A stretch of 60,920 nt of DNA from Allokutzneria sp. NRRL B-24872. GTDB lineage: Bacteria; Actinomycetota; Actinomycetes; Mycobacteriales; Pseudonocardiaceae. The DNA lies in NCBI RefSeq assembly GCF_002155965.1, contig NZ_MUMH01000073.1, forward strand, positions 1 through 60,920, read 5' to 3'. The notes below the pieces were generated by a model that saw only the letters and a program-made list of their open reading frames with translations, had not been told where the DNA came from and did not search any database. The position numbers and the translations under genes are program-made. Below are positions 44,365 through 52,344 of this stretch, in pieces; position 1 is the first letter of the stretch; every line of letters starts with the position of its first letter.

Positions 44365-45345
44365 CTAGTTCACCAGGCCGATCTCTCGGAGGACCTTTCG
44401 CGCGGCAGCATCCTCGGTCTCGATGTAGGAGTCGAACTCGGGGCCGGTGAGGAAGGCGTCGTCCCAGTCCTTGGCCTTGAGGGTCTGCTTCCACGCGGGC
44501 GAGGCGTGCAGCTTCGTCACCGCGTTGACCAGGCGGGTCTTCGCCTCGTCGCTGAGGCCGGGGCGGGCCACGACACCGCGCCAGTTCAGGTAGGTCAGTC
44601 CGATGCCCTGCTCGGTGAGGGTCTTGACCTCGGGAAGCAGCTTGGAGCGCTGGGCGCCGGAGACGCCGATCGCGCGCAGCTTGCCCGACTTGATGTGCTC
44701 GGCGTACTCGGTGATGCCGGAGATGCCCGCCTTCGCCTCACCGGAGAGCAGCCGGGCGACCGACTCGCCACCACCGGCGTTGGGCAGGTAGGTCAGCTGG
44801 GCGGGGTCGATGCCGACGCGGTCGGCGATCAGCCCGGCCAGGATGTGGTCGACGTCGGCGACGTAGCCGCCGGTGATCACCATGCCCTTGGGGTCACCGC
44901 GCCATGCGGTGAGGAACTGCTCCAGGTTGCGGTGCGGGGCGTCGGCGGGGACCACCAGCGCGAGGCTCTCGCCGGTGAGGCGGGCGATCGGCGTGGTGTC
45001 CTTGAGCGTCTTCTCGGACTTGTTGTTGATGATGCCCGCGACCATGACCTTGCCCATCTGCATGAGCAGGTCGTCGTCCTTTTCCCCGACGAGCTTGTTC
45101 AGCCCGGCGACGCCACCCGGTCCTTCCAGATTGAAAACCTGCACGCCGGATGCGAGTTTTTCTCGCTGTAGTACGTCCTGGAGCGCTTGGGCGGTTTGGT
45201 GCCACCCACCGCCGGGTTTGGCCGGGACCAAGATCCGCAAGCCGTCGATGGAGCCCTCACCCGACACGGAGGGAGTGGTGCAGCCCGCGGCGAGGCTGGC
45301 TGTGATCAGCAGTGATGCGAACAGGAACTGGCGGCGGCGTGTCAC
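44365..45345 (-). CDS. tctC: Tripartite tricarboxylate transporter, solute-binding lipoprotein TctC (copy 1)
   Basis: A 326-residue lipoprotein (lipobox LAAGC) with the TctC/BugT fold: LRILVPAKPGGGWHQTAQALQDVL near the start, GGVAGLNKL, ITGGYVADVDHILAGLIA, and LTYLPNAGGGESVARLLSGEAKAG. These proteins bind carboxylates such as citrate; the ligand cannot be deduced. GTG 45345 is chosen because GAAGGAAG lies seven bases ahead and a short basic signal sequence follows. First gene of the first tct operon. No tctDE two-component system is adjacent. Confidence 0.9.
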   Translation of the reverse strand: MTRRRQFLFASLLITASLAAGCTTPSVSGEGSIDGLRILVPAKPGGGWHQTAQALQDVLQREKLASGVQVFNLEGPGGVAGLNKLVGEKDDDLLMQMGKVMVAGIINNKSEKTLKDTTPIARLTGESLALVVPADAPHRNLEQFLTAWRGDPKGMVITGGYVADVDHILAGLIADRVGIDPAQLTYLPNAGGGESVARLLSGEAKAGISGITEYAEHIKSGKLRAIGVSGAQRSKLLPEVKTLTEQGIGLTYLNWRGVVARPGLSDEAKTRLVNAVTKLHASPAWKQTLKAKDWDDAFLTGPEFDSYIETEDAAARKVLREIGLVN

Positions 45346-45500
45346 GGGCGGCTTCCTTCGGTGGGACTGGCGGCGAGCCACGCGCGAACTTTTCACAACA
45401 ATTGGACTTGTTCGGCGTGACGGCGCATCCCAACACAGGTATGGAGGCCGACGCACACCGGGAGTGAATATTCGGGGGATTCAGAAATCAATATTGCTAA
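45346..45500. promoter_or_regulatory. Spacer between the two tct operons
   Basis: A 155-bp AT-richer spacer that should carry the promoter of tct copy 1. AACAATTGGACTTGTT at 45397-45412 has 5-bp inverted arms (AACAA/TTGTT) and AATATT occurs twice near 45466-45491. No convincing terminator for the upstream operon is visible. Confidence 0.35.
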
Positions 45501-46988
45501 TCAGCTCCGGCGGCCTCGCGCCCGGAGAATCAGCGGAACGATCACGGCGAGCAGTGCCAACGCGAACATGACCTTCGAGAAGGTGCTCGACAGGAGCGCG
45601 CTCGCGTCGCCCTGGCTGATCTGCAGCGCCTTGCGCAGGTTCTCCTCGGCGACCGGCCCGAGGATCAGGCCGAGCACCGCGGGCGCGACCGGCCAGCCGT
45701 AGCGGCGCATGGCGAAGCCCAGCGCGCCGATCACCACGAGCACGATCAGCCCGGCCGCCGACTGGCTGGAGGCGAACGCGCCGAGCGAGGCGCACAGCAG
45801 GATGCCGCCGTAGAGGTAGGGGCGCGGGATGCGCAGCAGCTTCACCCAGATCCCGGCCAGCGGCAGGTTCAGTACCAGCAGCAGCACGTTGCCGAGGTAG
45901 AGCGAGGCGATCAGTGCCCAGACCAGCTCGGGCTTGGTGTCGAACAGCAGCGGGCCGGGCTGGATGCCGTAGCTGGTGAACGCGGCGAGCATCACCGCCG
46001 CCGTCGCCGACGTGGGCAAACCCAGTGTCAGCAAGGGAACCAGCACTCCGGCCGCGGCCGCGTTGTTGGCGGCCTCGGGCCCGGCGACGCCCTCGATCGC
46101 GCCCCTGCCGAACTCGTTGTCCTTGCCCGCCAGCTTCTTCTCGGCCGCGTAGGACAGGAAGGTCGTCACGTCGGCGCCACCGGCGGGGACCGCTCCGATG
46201 GGGAAGCCGATGAAGGTGCCGCGCAGCCACGGCTTCCACGAGCGCTTCAGATCGGCCTTCGGCAGACCCCACGTCGTGCCGACCGGGATGACGTTCACCG
46301 GGCCGTGCCGCAGCCGCGAAGCCACGTAGATCGACTCGCCGACCGCGAAGAGGCCGACCGCGGCGATCACCACGGGGATGCCCCGGTTGAGCTCGTCGAC
46401 GCCCATCGCGAAGCGGGACTGGCCGGTGATCTTGTCGATGCCGACCAGGCCGAGGTAGAGCCCGACCGACAGCGAGGCGACGCCGCGCAGGGGTGAGTTG
46501 CCCAGCATCGCCGCGACGGTGCAGAACGCCAGCGCGGTCAGCGCGAAGTAGTCGGCCGAGGTCAGCGAGGTCGCCCAGGTCGCGACGGGGACCGCGACCA
46601 GGGACAGCAGCAGCGTGCCGATCGTGCCCGCGACGAAGGAGCCGAGCGCGGCGGTCGCGAGCGCCTGCGCGCCCTTGCCCGCCTTGGCCATCTTGTTGCC
46701 CTCGAGCGCCGTCACGACCGAGGCCGACTCGCCAGGGGTGTTGAGCAGGATCGACGTGGTGGAGCCGCCGTACATGCCGCCGTAGTAGATCCCGGCGAAC
46801 ATGATCAGCGCGGCGGCGGGCGGCACGGTGAAGGTGATCGGCAGCAGCAGCGCGACGGTCATCGCCGGGCCGATCCCCGGCAGCACTCCGACCAGCGTGC
46901 CCAGCAGCACGCCGATGAGCGCGAAGAGCAGGTTCTGGGCGCTCAGCGCGCTCGCGAAGCCGTCGAGGAGGAGGTCAAGCGAGCCCAT
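45501..46988 (-). CDS. tctA: Tripartite tricarboxylate transporter, large permease TctA (copy 2)
   Basis: A 495-residue paralogue of the copy 1 permease with the same motifs: [39 protein letters not shown] and [21 protein letters not shown]. The loops differ mainly around residues 205-260, the face likely to meet the binding protein, so the two systems may differ in ligand. ATG 46988 overlaps the tctB copy 2 stop by 14 bp. Confidence 0.92.
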   Translation of the reverse strand: MGSLDLLLDGFASALSAQNLLFALIGVLLGTLVGVLPGIGPAMTVALLLPITFTVPPAAALIMFAGIYYGGMYGGSTTSILLNTPGESASVVTALEGNKMAKAGKGAQALATAALGSFVAGTIGTLLLSLVAVPVATWATSLTSADYFALTALAFCTVAAMLGNSPLRGVASLSVGLYLGLVGIDKITGQSRFAMGVDELNRGIPVVIAAVGLFAVGESIYVASRLRHGPVNVIPVGTTWGLPKADLKRSWKPWLRGTFIGFPIGAVPAGGADVTTFLSYAAEKKLAGKDNEFGRGAIEGVAGPEAANNAAAAGVLVPLLTLGLPTSATAAVMLAAFTSYGIQPGPLLFDTKPELVWALIASLYLGNVLLLVLNLPLAGIWVKLLRIPRPYLYGGILLCASLGAFASSQSAAGLIVLVVIGALGFAMRRYGWPVAPAVLGLILGPVAEENLRKALQISQGDASALLSSTFSKVMFALALLAVIVPLILRARGRRS

Positions 46989-47472
46989 GCACCAACCCCT
47001 GCAACGGTCCGCCGGGCAGGTAGGCGCCCAGCCCGAACACGAACACCGCCCACAGGCCGACCGCGAGCACGAGCGCGCTCACCGCGATCAGCCACCACTT
47101 CCTGGCGCCGAGCACGACCGCGACGCCGGAGAACAGCAGCGCGGCGGCGAGCGGCCAGCCGATCGGCTCGATCAGCACGGCGTGCGCGGCGAACAGCACG
47201 ATCAGCAGCACCACGGCCCGCCAGTCGGTGCGGCCGTCCGGGTCGACGTCCTCGCCCTCCTCGGGCGGAGCCGCCTTGCCGCGCAGGACCTGCACGCCCA
47301 GCAGCACCGCGACCCCGACCAGCAGCCCGCCGATCAGGTACGGGAACAGCCGGGGTCCGGCGTTCTCCGCCATCGGCGGCACCATGATCGACGGCGTCGT
47401 GGCCAGCGTGTAGGCGCCCAGCCCGGCGAGCAGCGCGACCAGCAGCAGCTCGCCGCTCGGCCGGGTCCTCAC
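46975..47472 (-). CDS. tctB: Tripartite tricarboxylate transporter, small permease TctB (copy 2)
   Basis: A 165-residue four-helix membrane protein of the TctB family with [21 protein letters not shown] and [26 protein letters not shown], very close to copy 1. The GTG at 47472 lies in a four-base overlap (GTGA) with the tctC copy 2 stop and begins directly before the first helix; the long upstream open frame is antisense-like coding and is rejected. Confidence 0.9.
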   Translation of the reverse strand: MRTRPSGELLLVALLAGLGAYTLATTPSIMVPPMAENAGPRLFPYLIGGLLVGVAVLLGVQVLRGKAAPPEEGEDVDPDGRTDWRAVVLLIVLFAAHAVLIEPIGWPLAAALLFSGVAVVLGARKWWLIAVSALVLAVGLWAVFVFGLGAYLPGGPLQGLVHGLA

Positions 47473-48452
47473 TTCACGGCACCGATCTCCTTGAGCGCCT
47501 TGCGCACCGTGCCGTCCTCCTGCTCGATGAACTTGGCGAACTCCTCGCCGGTGAGGAAGGAGTCCTCCCAGTCGTTGCTCTTGAGCACCTGCTGCCAGGT
47601 CGCGCTGTCGCGCATCTTCCTGATCATCTCGACGTACTGCTGCTTCACCGAGTCCGACAGCCCTGGCCGCGCGACGACACCGCGCCAGTTCAGGTAGCTC
47701 AGCGCGATGCCCTGTTCGGTCAGCGTCTTGACCTCGGGGATCAGGTTGGAGCGCTTCTGCCCGGAGACCGCGATCGCGCGCAGCTTGCCCGACTTGATCA
47801 GGTCCTTGTACTCGCCGACCCCGGAGATGCCCGCCTTGACCTCGCCGGAGAGCAGCTTCGGGATCGACTCGCCACCGCCGCTGTTGGGCACGTAGTTCAG
47901 CTGCGCGGGGTCGATGCCGACGCGGTCGGCGATCAGCCCGGCCAGGATCTGGTCCGCGCCACCGGCCGAACCGCCGGTGATCACCGTGCCCTTGGGATCG
48001 GCGCGCCACGCGGAGAGGAACTGCTCCAGGTTGCGGTAGGGCGCGGTCTCCGGGACCACCAGCACCAGGCTCTCGCCGAGCAGCCGCGCGATCGGGGTGG
48101 TGTCCTTCAGCGTCCGCTGGGCGTTCGCGCTGATGATGCCGCCGACCATGACCTGGCCCATCACCATCAGGACCTTGTCGTCCTTCTCCCCGGCCAGTTG
48201 GTTGAGGCCGTTGACGCCGCCAGCGCCCTCGACGTTGTAGACCTGCACCGGCGCCGCGGCGAGCCGGTCGCGCTGGAGCACGTCCTGCAGGCTCTGCGCG
48301 GTCTGGTGCCAGCCACCCCCGGGCTTCGCGGGTGCCATGATCCGCAGTCCCGTGACGGGCGCGCCGGAGGCTCCGCCTGCGCTGGGGTTGCATCCGGCGA
48401 CCAGCGCCGCGACTGTGCTGAGGGCGCCGACGAGCAGGGCACGACGTGACAT
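47469..48452 (-). CDS. tctC: Tripartite tricarboxylate transporter, solute-binding lipoprotein TctC (copy 2)
   Basis: A 327-residue lipoprotein (lipobox LVAGC) paralogous to copy 1: LRIMAPAKPGGGWHQTAQSLQDVLQRD, GGVNGLNQLAG, ITGGSAGGADQILAGLIA, LNYVPNSGGGESIPKLLSG. In the ligand-site loop copy 1 reads GGYVADVDH where copy 2 reads GGSAGGADQ, hinting at different ligands. ATG 48452 (MSRRALLVGAL) gives a twin-arginine-like or Sec lipoprotein signal; another start lies at 48470. Heads the second tctCBA operon. Confidence 0.9.
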   Translation of the reverse strand: MSRRALLVGALSTVAALVAGCNPSAGGASGAPVTGLRIMAPAKPGGGWHQTAQSLQDVLQRDRLAAAPVQVYNVEGAGGVNGLNQLAGEKDDKVLMVMGQVMVGGIISANAQRTLKDTTPIARLLGESLVLVVPETAPYRNLEQFLSAWRADPKGTVITGGSAGGADQILAGLIADRVGIDPAQLNYVPNSGGGESIPKLLSGEVKAGISGVGEYKDLIKSGKLRAIAVSGQKRSNLIPEVKTLTEQGIALSYLNWRGVVARPGLSDSVKQQYVEMIRKMRDSATWQQVLKSNDWEDSFLTGEEFAKFIEQEDGTVRKALKEIGAVK

Positions 48453-48522
48453 GGTTTCGGATCTCAGCACACTGTGACGACGGCCACCAGAGTCGCCAGA
48501 CGAATGGGGTAAATCGCGGCGA

Positions 48523-49164
48523 CTACGTGGCGGCGTCCGGCTTGCCCAGGCAGTAGGTGGTGGCGGGTTCGCTGTAGGTCCACGCCGAGTCCGGGTTGCC
48601 GCACAGCGCCCCGTCCGACTGGCCGTCGTGCGCCTTCACGACGCGGATCGCCCCCGCCTGCGTGCAGCCTGCCCTGACCAGGTCGGTGTCCAGTCCGGAG
48701 CCGGTGACCACGAAGCAGTCGCCCTCCCTGGCGTTCGCCATCAGGCAGAGCTTGAGCCCGCCGGTGCGGCGCGTGCGCTCCCAGTACTCGATGTAGTCCC
48801 CGTGCGGGCAGGCCCCGTCGCTGTCGTCGAGCTTCTTCGCGACCTTGTACGTGGCGCGGGCGTCTTCGCAGGTCACGATGGACACGGTCGGATCTGTGCC
48901 GCCCCCGGCCAGCGCGACGCACTCCCCCGCGGCGACCTTCTGCGCGTCTCCCCTGATCAGGAAGTACCCCGTGAGGACCAGCGCGAGCACCACCAGCGGC
49001 ACCGTGATCCGCGCCTGAAAGCTCCGGCGTTTCGGCGCGGGCTGCTGCGGGATGAAGTGCGGCCTGCCCTCGTCCTCCGGGCGCGACGGGGCGAAGGCGG
49101 GGCGCCCGTGCTGGGCGTACCCCAGGCGTCCCTGGCGATCGGGCTGGTGCGGTGGGGTCGTCAC
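48523..49164 (-). CDS. LppU/SCO3897-like membrane-anchored protein
   Basis: A 213-residue protein: residues 1-50 are Pro/Gln-rich and cytosolic, one transmembrane helix (ITVPLVVLALVLTGYFLI, about 54-71) follows, and residues 75-213 are an extracytoplasmic domain with about six Cys (GECVALAG, VTCEDA, GACPHGDY, LKLCLMA, GDCFVV, AGCTQAG, ALCGNP, TYCLG), a pattern I associate with the actinobacterial LppU/SCO3897 family. Function is unknown. GTG 49164 is chosen because AGAGGA is suitably spaced; the frame upstream is antisense to the XPB helicase. Divergent from that helicase. Confidence 0.68.
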   Translation of the reverse strand: MTTPPHQPDRQGRLGYAQHGRPAFAPSRPEDEGRPHFIPQQPAPKRRSFQARITVPLVVLALVLTGYFLIRGDAQKVAAGECVALAGGGTDPTVSIVTCEDARATYKVAKKLDDSDGACPHGDYIEYWERTRRTGGLKLCLMANAREGDCFVVTGSGLDTDLVRAGCTQAGAIRVVKAHDGQSDGALCGNPDSAWTYSEPATTYCLGKPDAAT

Positions 49165-49326
49165 CGTCAGTCCTCTTTCGTCCCCGTGGCGTTCCGTGAC
49201 AGCGGGTGAACAATGTAGCCCCGACGGGTGACCGCACGCAGGGTGGAACACGGCGCGCGTGTCAGGGGTTGCTTCTACGGTGCAACACTTGGAGTACGGA
49301 GTGCGAACGCGAGGAGTGCACGAACT

Positions 49327-50988
49327 GTGACCGACGGCCCACTCATCGTCCAGTCCGACAAGACCCTGTTGCTCGAGGTCGACCACCCGGCAGCAGGTGA
49401 CGCGCGGATCGCCATCGCGCCGTTCGCCGAGCTGGAGCGCGCGCCGGAGCACGTGCACACCTACCGCGTCACGCCGCTCGCGCTGTGGAACGCCCGCGCG
49501 GCGGGTCACGACGCCGAGCAGGTCGTGGACGCGCTCGTCCGCTTTTCCAGGTACTCCGTGCCGCAGCCGCTGCTGGTCGACATCGTCGACACGATGGGCC
49601 GCTTCGGCCGGTTGCAGCTGGCCAACCACCCCGCGCACGGGCTGACGATGCACTCGCTCGACCGCGCGGTGCTCGAAGAGGTGCTGCGGCACAAGAAGAT
49701 CTCCCCCATGCTCGGCGCGCGCATCGACGACGACACCGTGGTCGTGCACCCCAGCGAGCGCGGGCGGCTCAAGCAGATGCTGCTCAAGATCGGCTGGCCC
49801 GCCGAGGACCTCGCGGGCTACGTGGACGGCGAGGCGCACCCGATCTCCTTGGCGGAGAAGGGGTGGGCGCTGCGCGACTACCAGCGGATGGCGGCGCAGG
49901 CCTTCTGGGCGGGCGGCTCCGGCGTGATCGTGCTGCCGTGCGGCGCTGGCAAGACGATGGTCGGCGCGGCCGCGATGGCCGAGGCGCAGGCGACCACGTT
50001 GATCCTGGTCACCAACACCGTCGCGGGCAGGCAGTGGAAGCGCGAGCTGATCGCGCGGACCTCGCTGACCGAGGAGGAGATCGGCGAGTACTCCGGTGAG
50101 CGCAAGGAGATCCGCCCGGTCACCATCGCCACCTACCAGGTGATCACCCGCAAGACCAAGGGCGAGTACAAGCACCTGGAGCTGTTCGACTCCCGCGACT
50201 GGGGCCTTGTCGTCTACGACGAGGTGCACCTGCTGCCCGCGCCGGTCTTCCGGATGACCGCCGACCTCCAGTCGAGGCGGCGGCTCGGGCTGACCGCGAC
50301 CCTGGTCCGCGAGGACGGCCGCGAGGGCGACGTGTTCTCGCTGATCGGCCCGAAGCGCTACGACGCGCCGTGGAAGGACATCGAGGCGCAGGGGTGGATC
50401 GCGCCCGCCGACTGCGTCGAGGTCCGGGTCACGCTGACGGAGAACGAGCGGCTGGAGTACGCCACCGCCGAGGCCGAGGACCGGTACAAGCTGTGCTCCA
50501 CCGCGCGCACGAAACTGCCTGTGGTGCAAGCGATCCTGGACCGCCACCCCGGTGAGCCGACGTTGGTGATCGGCGCGTACCTCGACCAGTTGGAGTCGCT
50601 CGGCGAGGCCTTGAACGCGCCGGTGATCCAGGGCTCCACGAAGAACAAGGAGCGCGAGCAGCTCTTCGACGCTTTCCGCACCGGGGAGATCAGCACGCTG
50701 GTCGTGTCGAAGGTCGCCAACTTCTCCATCGACCTGCCCGAGGCTTCGATCGCCGTGCAGGTCTCCGGTACCTTCGGTTCCCGCCAGGAGGAGGCTCAGC
50801 GGCTCGGGAGGTTGTTGCGCCCCAAGGGAGACGGCCGTCAGGCGCACTTCTACTCGGTGGTCTCGCGGGACACGCTCGACACCGAGTACGCGGCGCACCG
50901 GCAGCGCTTCCTCGCCGAACAGGGCTACGCCTACCGGATCGTGGACGCCGACGACCTGCTCGGTCCCGCGCTGCCCGAGATCGGCTGA
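49327..50988 (+). CDS. DNA repair helicase XPB
   Basis: A 553-residue SF2 3'-5' DNA helicase of the bacterial XPB group. The N-terminal XPB damage-recognition-like region occupies about residues 1-180. Walker A LPCGAGKT is at 203-210, the DEVH box at 298-301, the XPB-specific RED motif at 328-330, and motif VI RQEEAQRLGRLLRP in the last third. GTG 49327 gives the N-terminus TDGPLIVQSDKTLLLEVDH (first Met from GTG), matching the M. tuberculosis Ercc3 (Rv0861c) start as I recall it. A nucleotide excision or replication-repair role is likely. Its usual neighbour, the XPB-associated protein, is 14 kb upstream. Confidence 0.94.
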   Translation: MTDGPLIVQSDKTLLLEVDHPAAGDARIAIAPFAELERAPEHVHTYRVTPLALWNARAAGHDAEQVVDALVRFSRYSVPQPLLVDIVDTMGRFGRLQLANHPAHGLTMHSLDRAVLEEVLRHKKISPMLGARIDDDTVVVHPSERGRLKQMLLKIGWPAEDLAGYVDGEAHPISLAEKGWALRDYQRMAAQAFWAGGSGVIVLPCGAGKTMVGAAAMAEAQATTLILVTNTVAGRQWKRELIARTSLTEEEIGEYSGERKEIRPVTIATYQVITRKTKGEYKHLELFDSRDWGLVVYDEVHLLPAPVFRMTADLQSRRRLGLTATLVREDGREGDVFSLIGPKRYDAPWKDIEAQGWIAPADCVEVRVTLTENERLEYATAEAEDRYKLCSTARTKLPVVQAILDRHPGEPTLVIGAYLDQLESLGEALNAPVIQGSTKNKEREQLFDAFRTGEISTLVVSKVANFSIDLPEASIAVQVSGTFGSRQEEAQRLGRLLRPKGDGRQAHFYSVVSRDTLDTEYAAHRQRFLAEQGYAYRIVDADDLLGPALPEIG

Positions 50989-50990
50989 GC

Positions 50991-51947
50991 GTGTCGTTCT
51001 CTGTGGTCGGCGTGTACGCGCTGCCGCTGCGGAATCGCTTTCGCGGCATCACTGTGCGGCACGGCGTGCTGTTGGAGGGCTCGGCGGGTTTCGGGGAGTT
51101 CTGCGCGTTCGAGGACTACTCCGACGCGGAGTCCGTTCCGTGGCTGGCCGCTGCCCTTGAGTCGTGTTCCGGCTCGTGGCCGACGCCGGTTCGGTCGCGG
51201 ATTCCCGTCAACTGCACCGTTCCCGCCGTGTCCGCTGCACGGGCTTTCGAGATCGTGGCGGCTTCGGGGTGCTCGACCGCCAAGGTGAAGGTCGCCGATC
51301 CTGGTCAGTCCATTGTGGACGACTGCGAGCGGGTCGCCGCTGTGCGATCGGCACTCGGACCTTCGGGCGCTGTCCGCGTGGATGCCAACATGGCGTGGTC
51401 GGTCGATGCGGCCGTGGCCGCGATCCGTTCACTGGACCGCGCCGCTGGCGGCCTGGAATACGTGGAGCAGCCTTGCGCAACCTTGGATGAACTCGCCGCT
51501 GTCCGCAAGCGTGTGGACGTCCGCATCGCCGCCGATGAGTCGATCCGGCGCGCTTCGGACCCGTTGAAGGTGGCGGTGGCGGGCGCCGCTGATGTGGCCG
51601 TGCTCAAGGCGACTCCGCTCGGCGGGGCCCGGAAGGCGTTGGAGGTCGCGGAAGCGTGCGGGCTGCCGTGCGTGGTTTCTTCCGCGTTGGAGTCCAGCGT
51701 GGGTTTGGCGGGCCAGCTCGCTTTGGCCGCCGCGCTCCCGTCGCTCGATTTCGCTTGTGGGCTGGGGACGATCTCGTTGTTCACCGAGGACGTCACGTCG
51801 AATTCTCTTCGCCCCGTCGACGGTTTTCTTCCCGTGCCCGCGCGCGCCGCCGCGCCGTCGTTGTTGGAGGGCGTGCGCGCCGACGCCGAGACCGAGCGCA
51901 GGTGGCTTTCCCGCTTGGACCGCGTCGCCGCACTCCTACCCGCGTAG
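50991..51947 (+). CDS. menC: o-Succinylbenzoate synthase
   Basis: A 318-residue enolase-superfamily enzyme that dehydrates SHCHC to o-succinylbenzoate in menaquinone synthesis. Catalytic residues are visible: Lys98 and Lys100 in the KVKV motif, metal ligands Asp131 (VDANMAWS), Glu159 (EYVEQP) and Asp182 (AADESI), and Lys206 (LKATPLGG). The capping N-terminus is short but complete. The GTG start is two bases after the XPB stop, so the genes are probably co-transcribed. No other men gene lies in the window. Confidence 0.9.
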   Translation: MSFSVVGVYALPLRNRFRGITVRHGVLLEGSAGFGEFCAFEDYSDAESVPWLAAALESCSGSWPTPVRSRIPVNCTVPAVSAARAFEIVAASGCSTAKVKVADPGQSIVDDCERVAAVRSALGPSGAVRVDANMAWSVDAAVAAIRSLDRAAGGLEYVEQPCATLDELAAVRKRVDVRIAADESIRRASDPLKVAVAGAADVAVLKATPLGGARKALEVAEACGLPCVVSSALESSVGLAGQLALAAALPSLDFACGLGTISLFTEDVTSNSLRPVDGFLPVPARAAAPSLLEGVRADAETERRWLSRLDRVAALLPA

Positions 51948-52344
51948 CCCGCGCTCCCCTCGTTCGCCCGCGCACCTTCTCCGCCCGTTTCCCTCCACTC
52001 CACCCAGCTCCCCCTTCAAGCGTTTTGGCAACGTCTTGCGAAAGAGAGCGCTCCCCAATCGCAACACGTAGCCAAAACGTCGTTCCCCGGCGCCTGTCGC
52101 TCACGCGCTCGCGCGCGGGGCCCTCCCCCGCTTTCCATTGTGCCGGACGGGGGTGACGGTCGACGTCGTTCGCGGGGCAGGTGCGGGTGAGTTGTCCACA
52201 CCGGGGAAGTTGTCCACATGTCGATCTTCGGGGGTTGTCGGGCGGTGGTCGGCCGGACAGGCTGGAGGCACCAACGAGATCGGGAGGTGGTCGACATTGC
52301 CCTGCCCCACAACCGAATAGTGAGATCGCGAGAGCGGATCTTGG
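51948..52344. other. Intergenic region with DnaA-box pair
   Basis: A 397-bp gap with no supported gene; short open frames on both strands show no conserved features. It contains two TTGTCCACA nonamers (see separate entry), an AT-richer stretch with short inverted GCAA/TTGC segments around 52025-52080, and GC-rich sequence. The end of the menC transcript must lie here, but I see no strong terminator. Confidence 0.5.
52192..52218 (+). promoter_or_regulatory. Two tandem DnaA-box-like TTGTCCACA nonamers
   Basis: Exact TTGTCCACA at 52192-52200 and 52210-52218, same orientation, 9 bp apart. This is the preferred actinomycete DnaA-box sequence. No dnaA, dnaN or cluster of further boxes is nearby, so it is not an origin; a DnaA-titration or regulatory site is possible. 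Confidence 0.55.

Noticed and set aside
49165..50898. Long N-terminal extension of the LppU-like protein
   Set aside because: It is antisense to the XPB helicase; the domain architecture only fits from GTG 49164.
52192..52218. DnaA boxes as a replication origin
   Set aside because: Only two boxes and no dnaA, dnaN, gyrB or recF nearby; an oriC would have many boxes.
52016..52312. Small minus-strand open frame of 98 residues in the menC-capA gap
   Set aside because: Arg/Pro-rich shadow-like composition and no ribosome-binding site; not supported as a gene.
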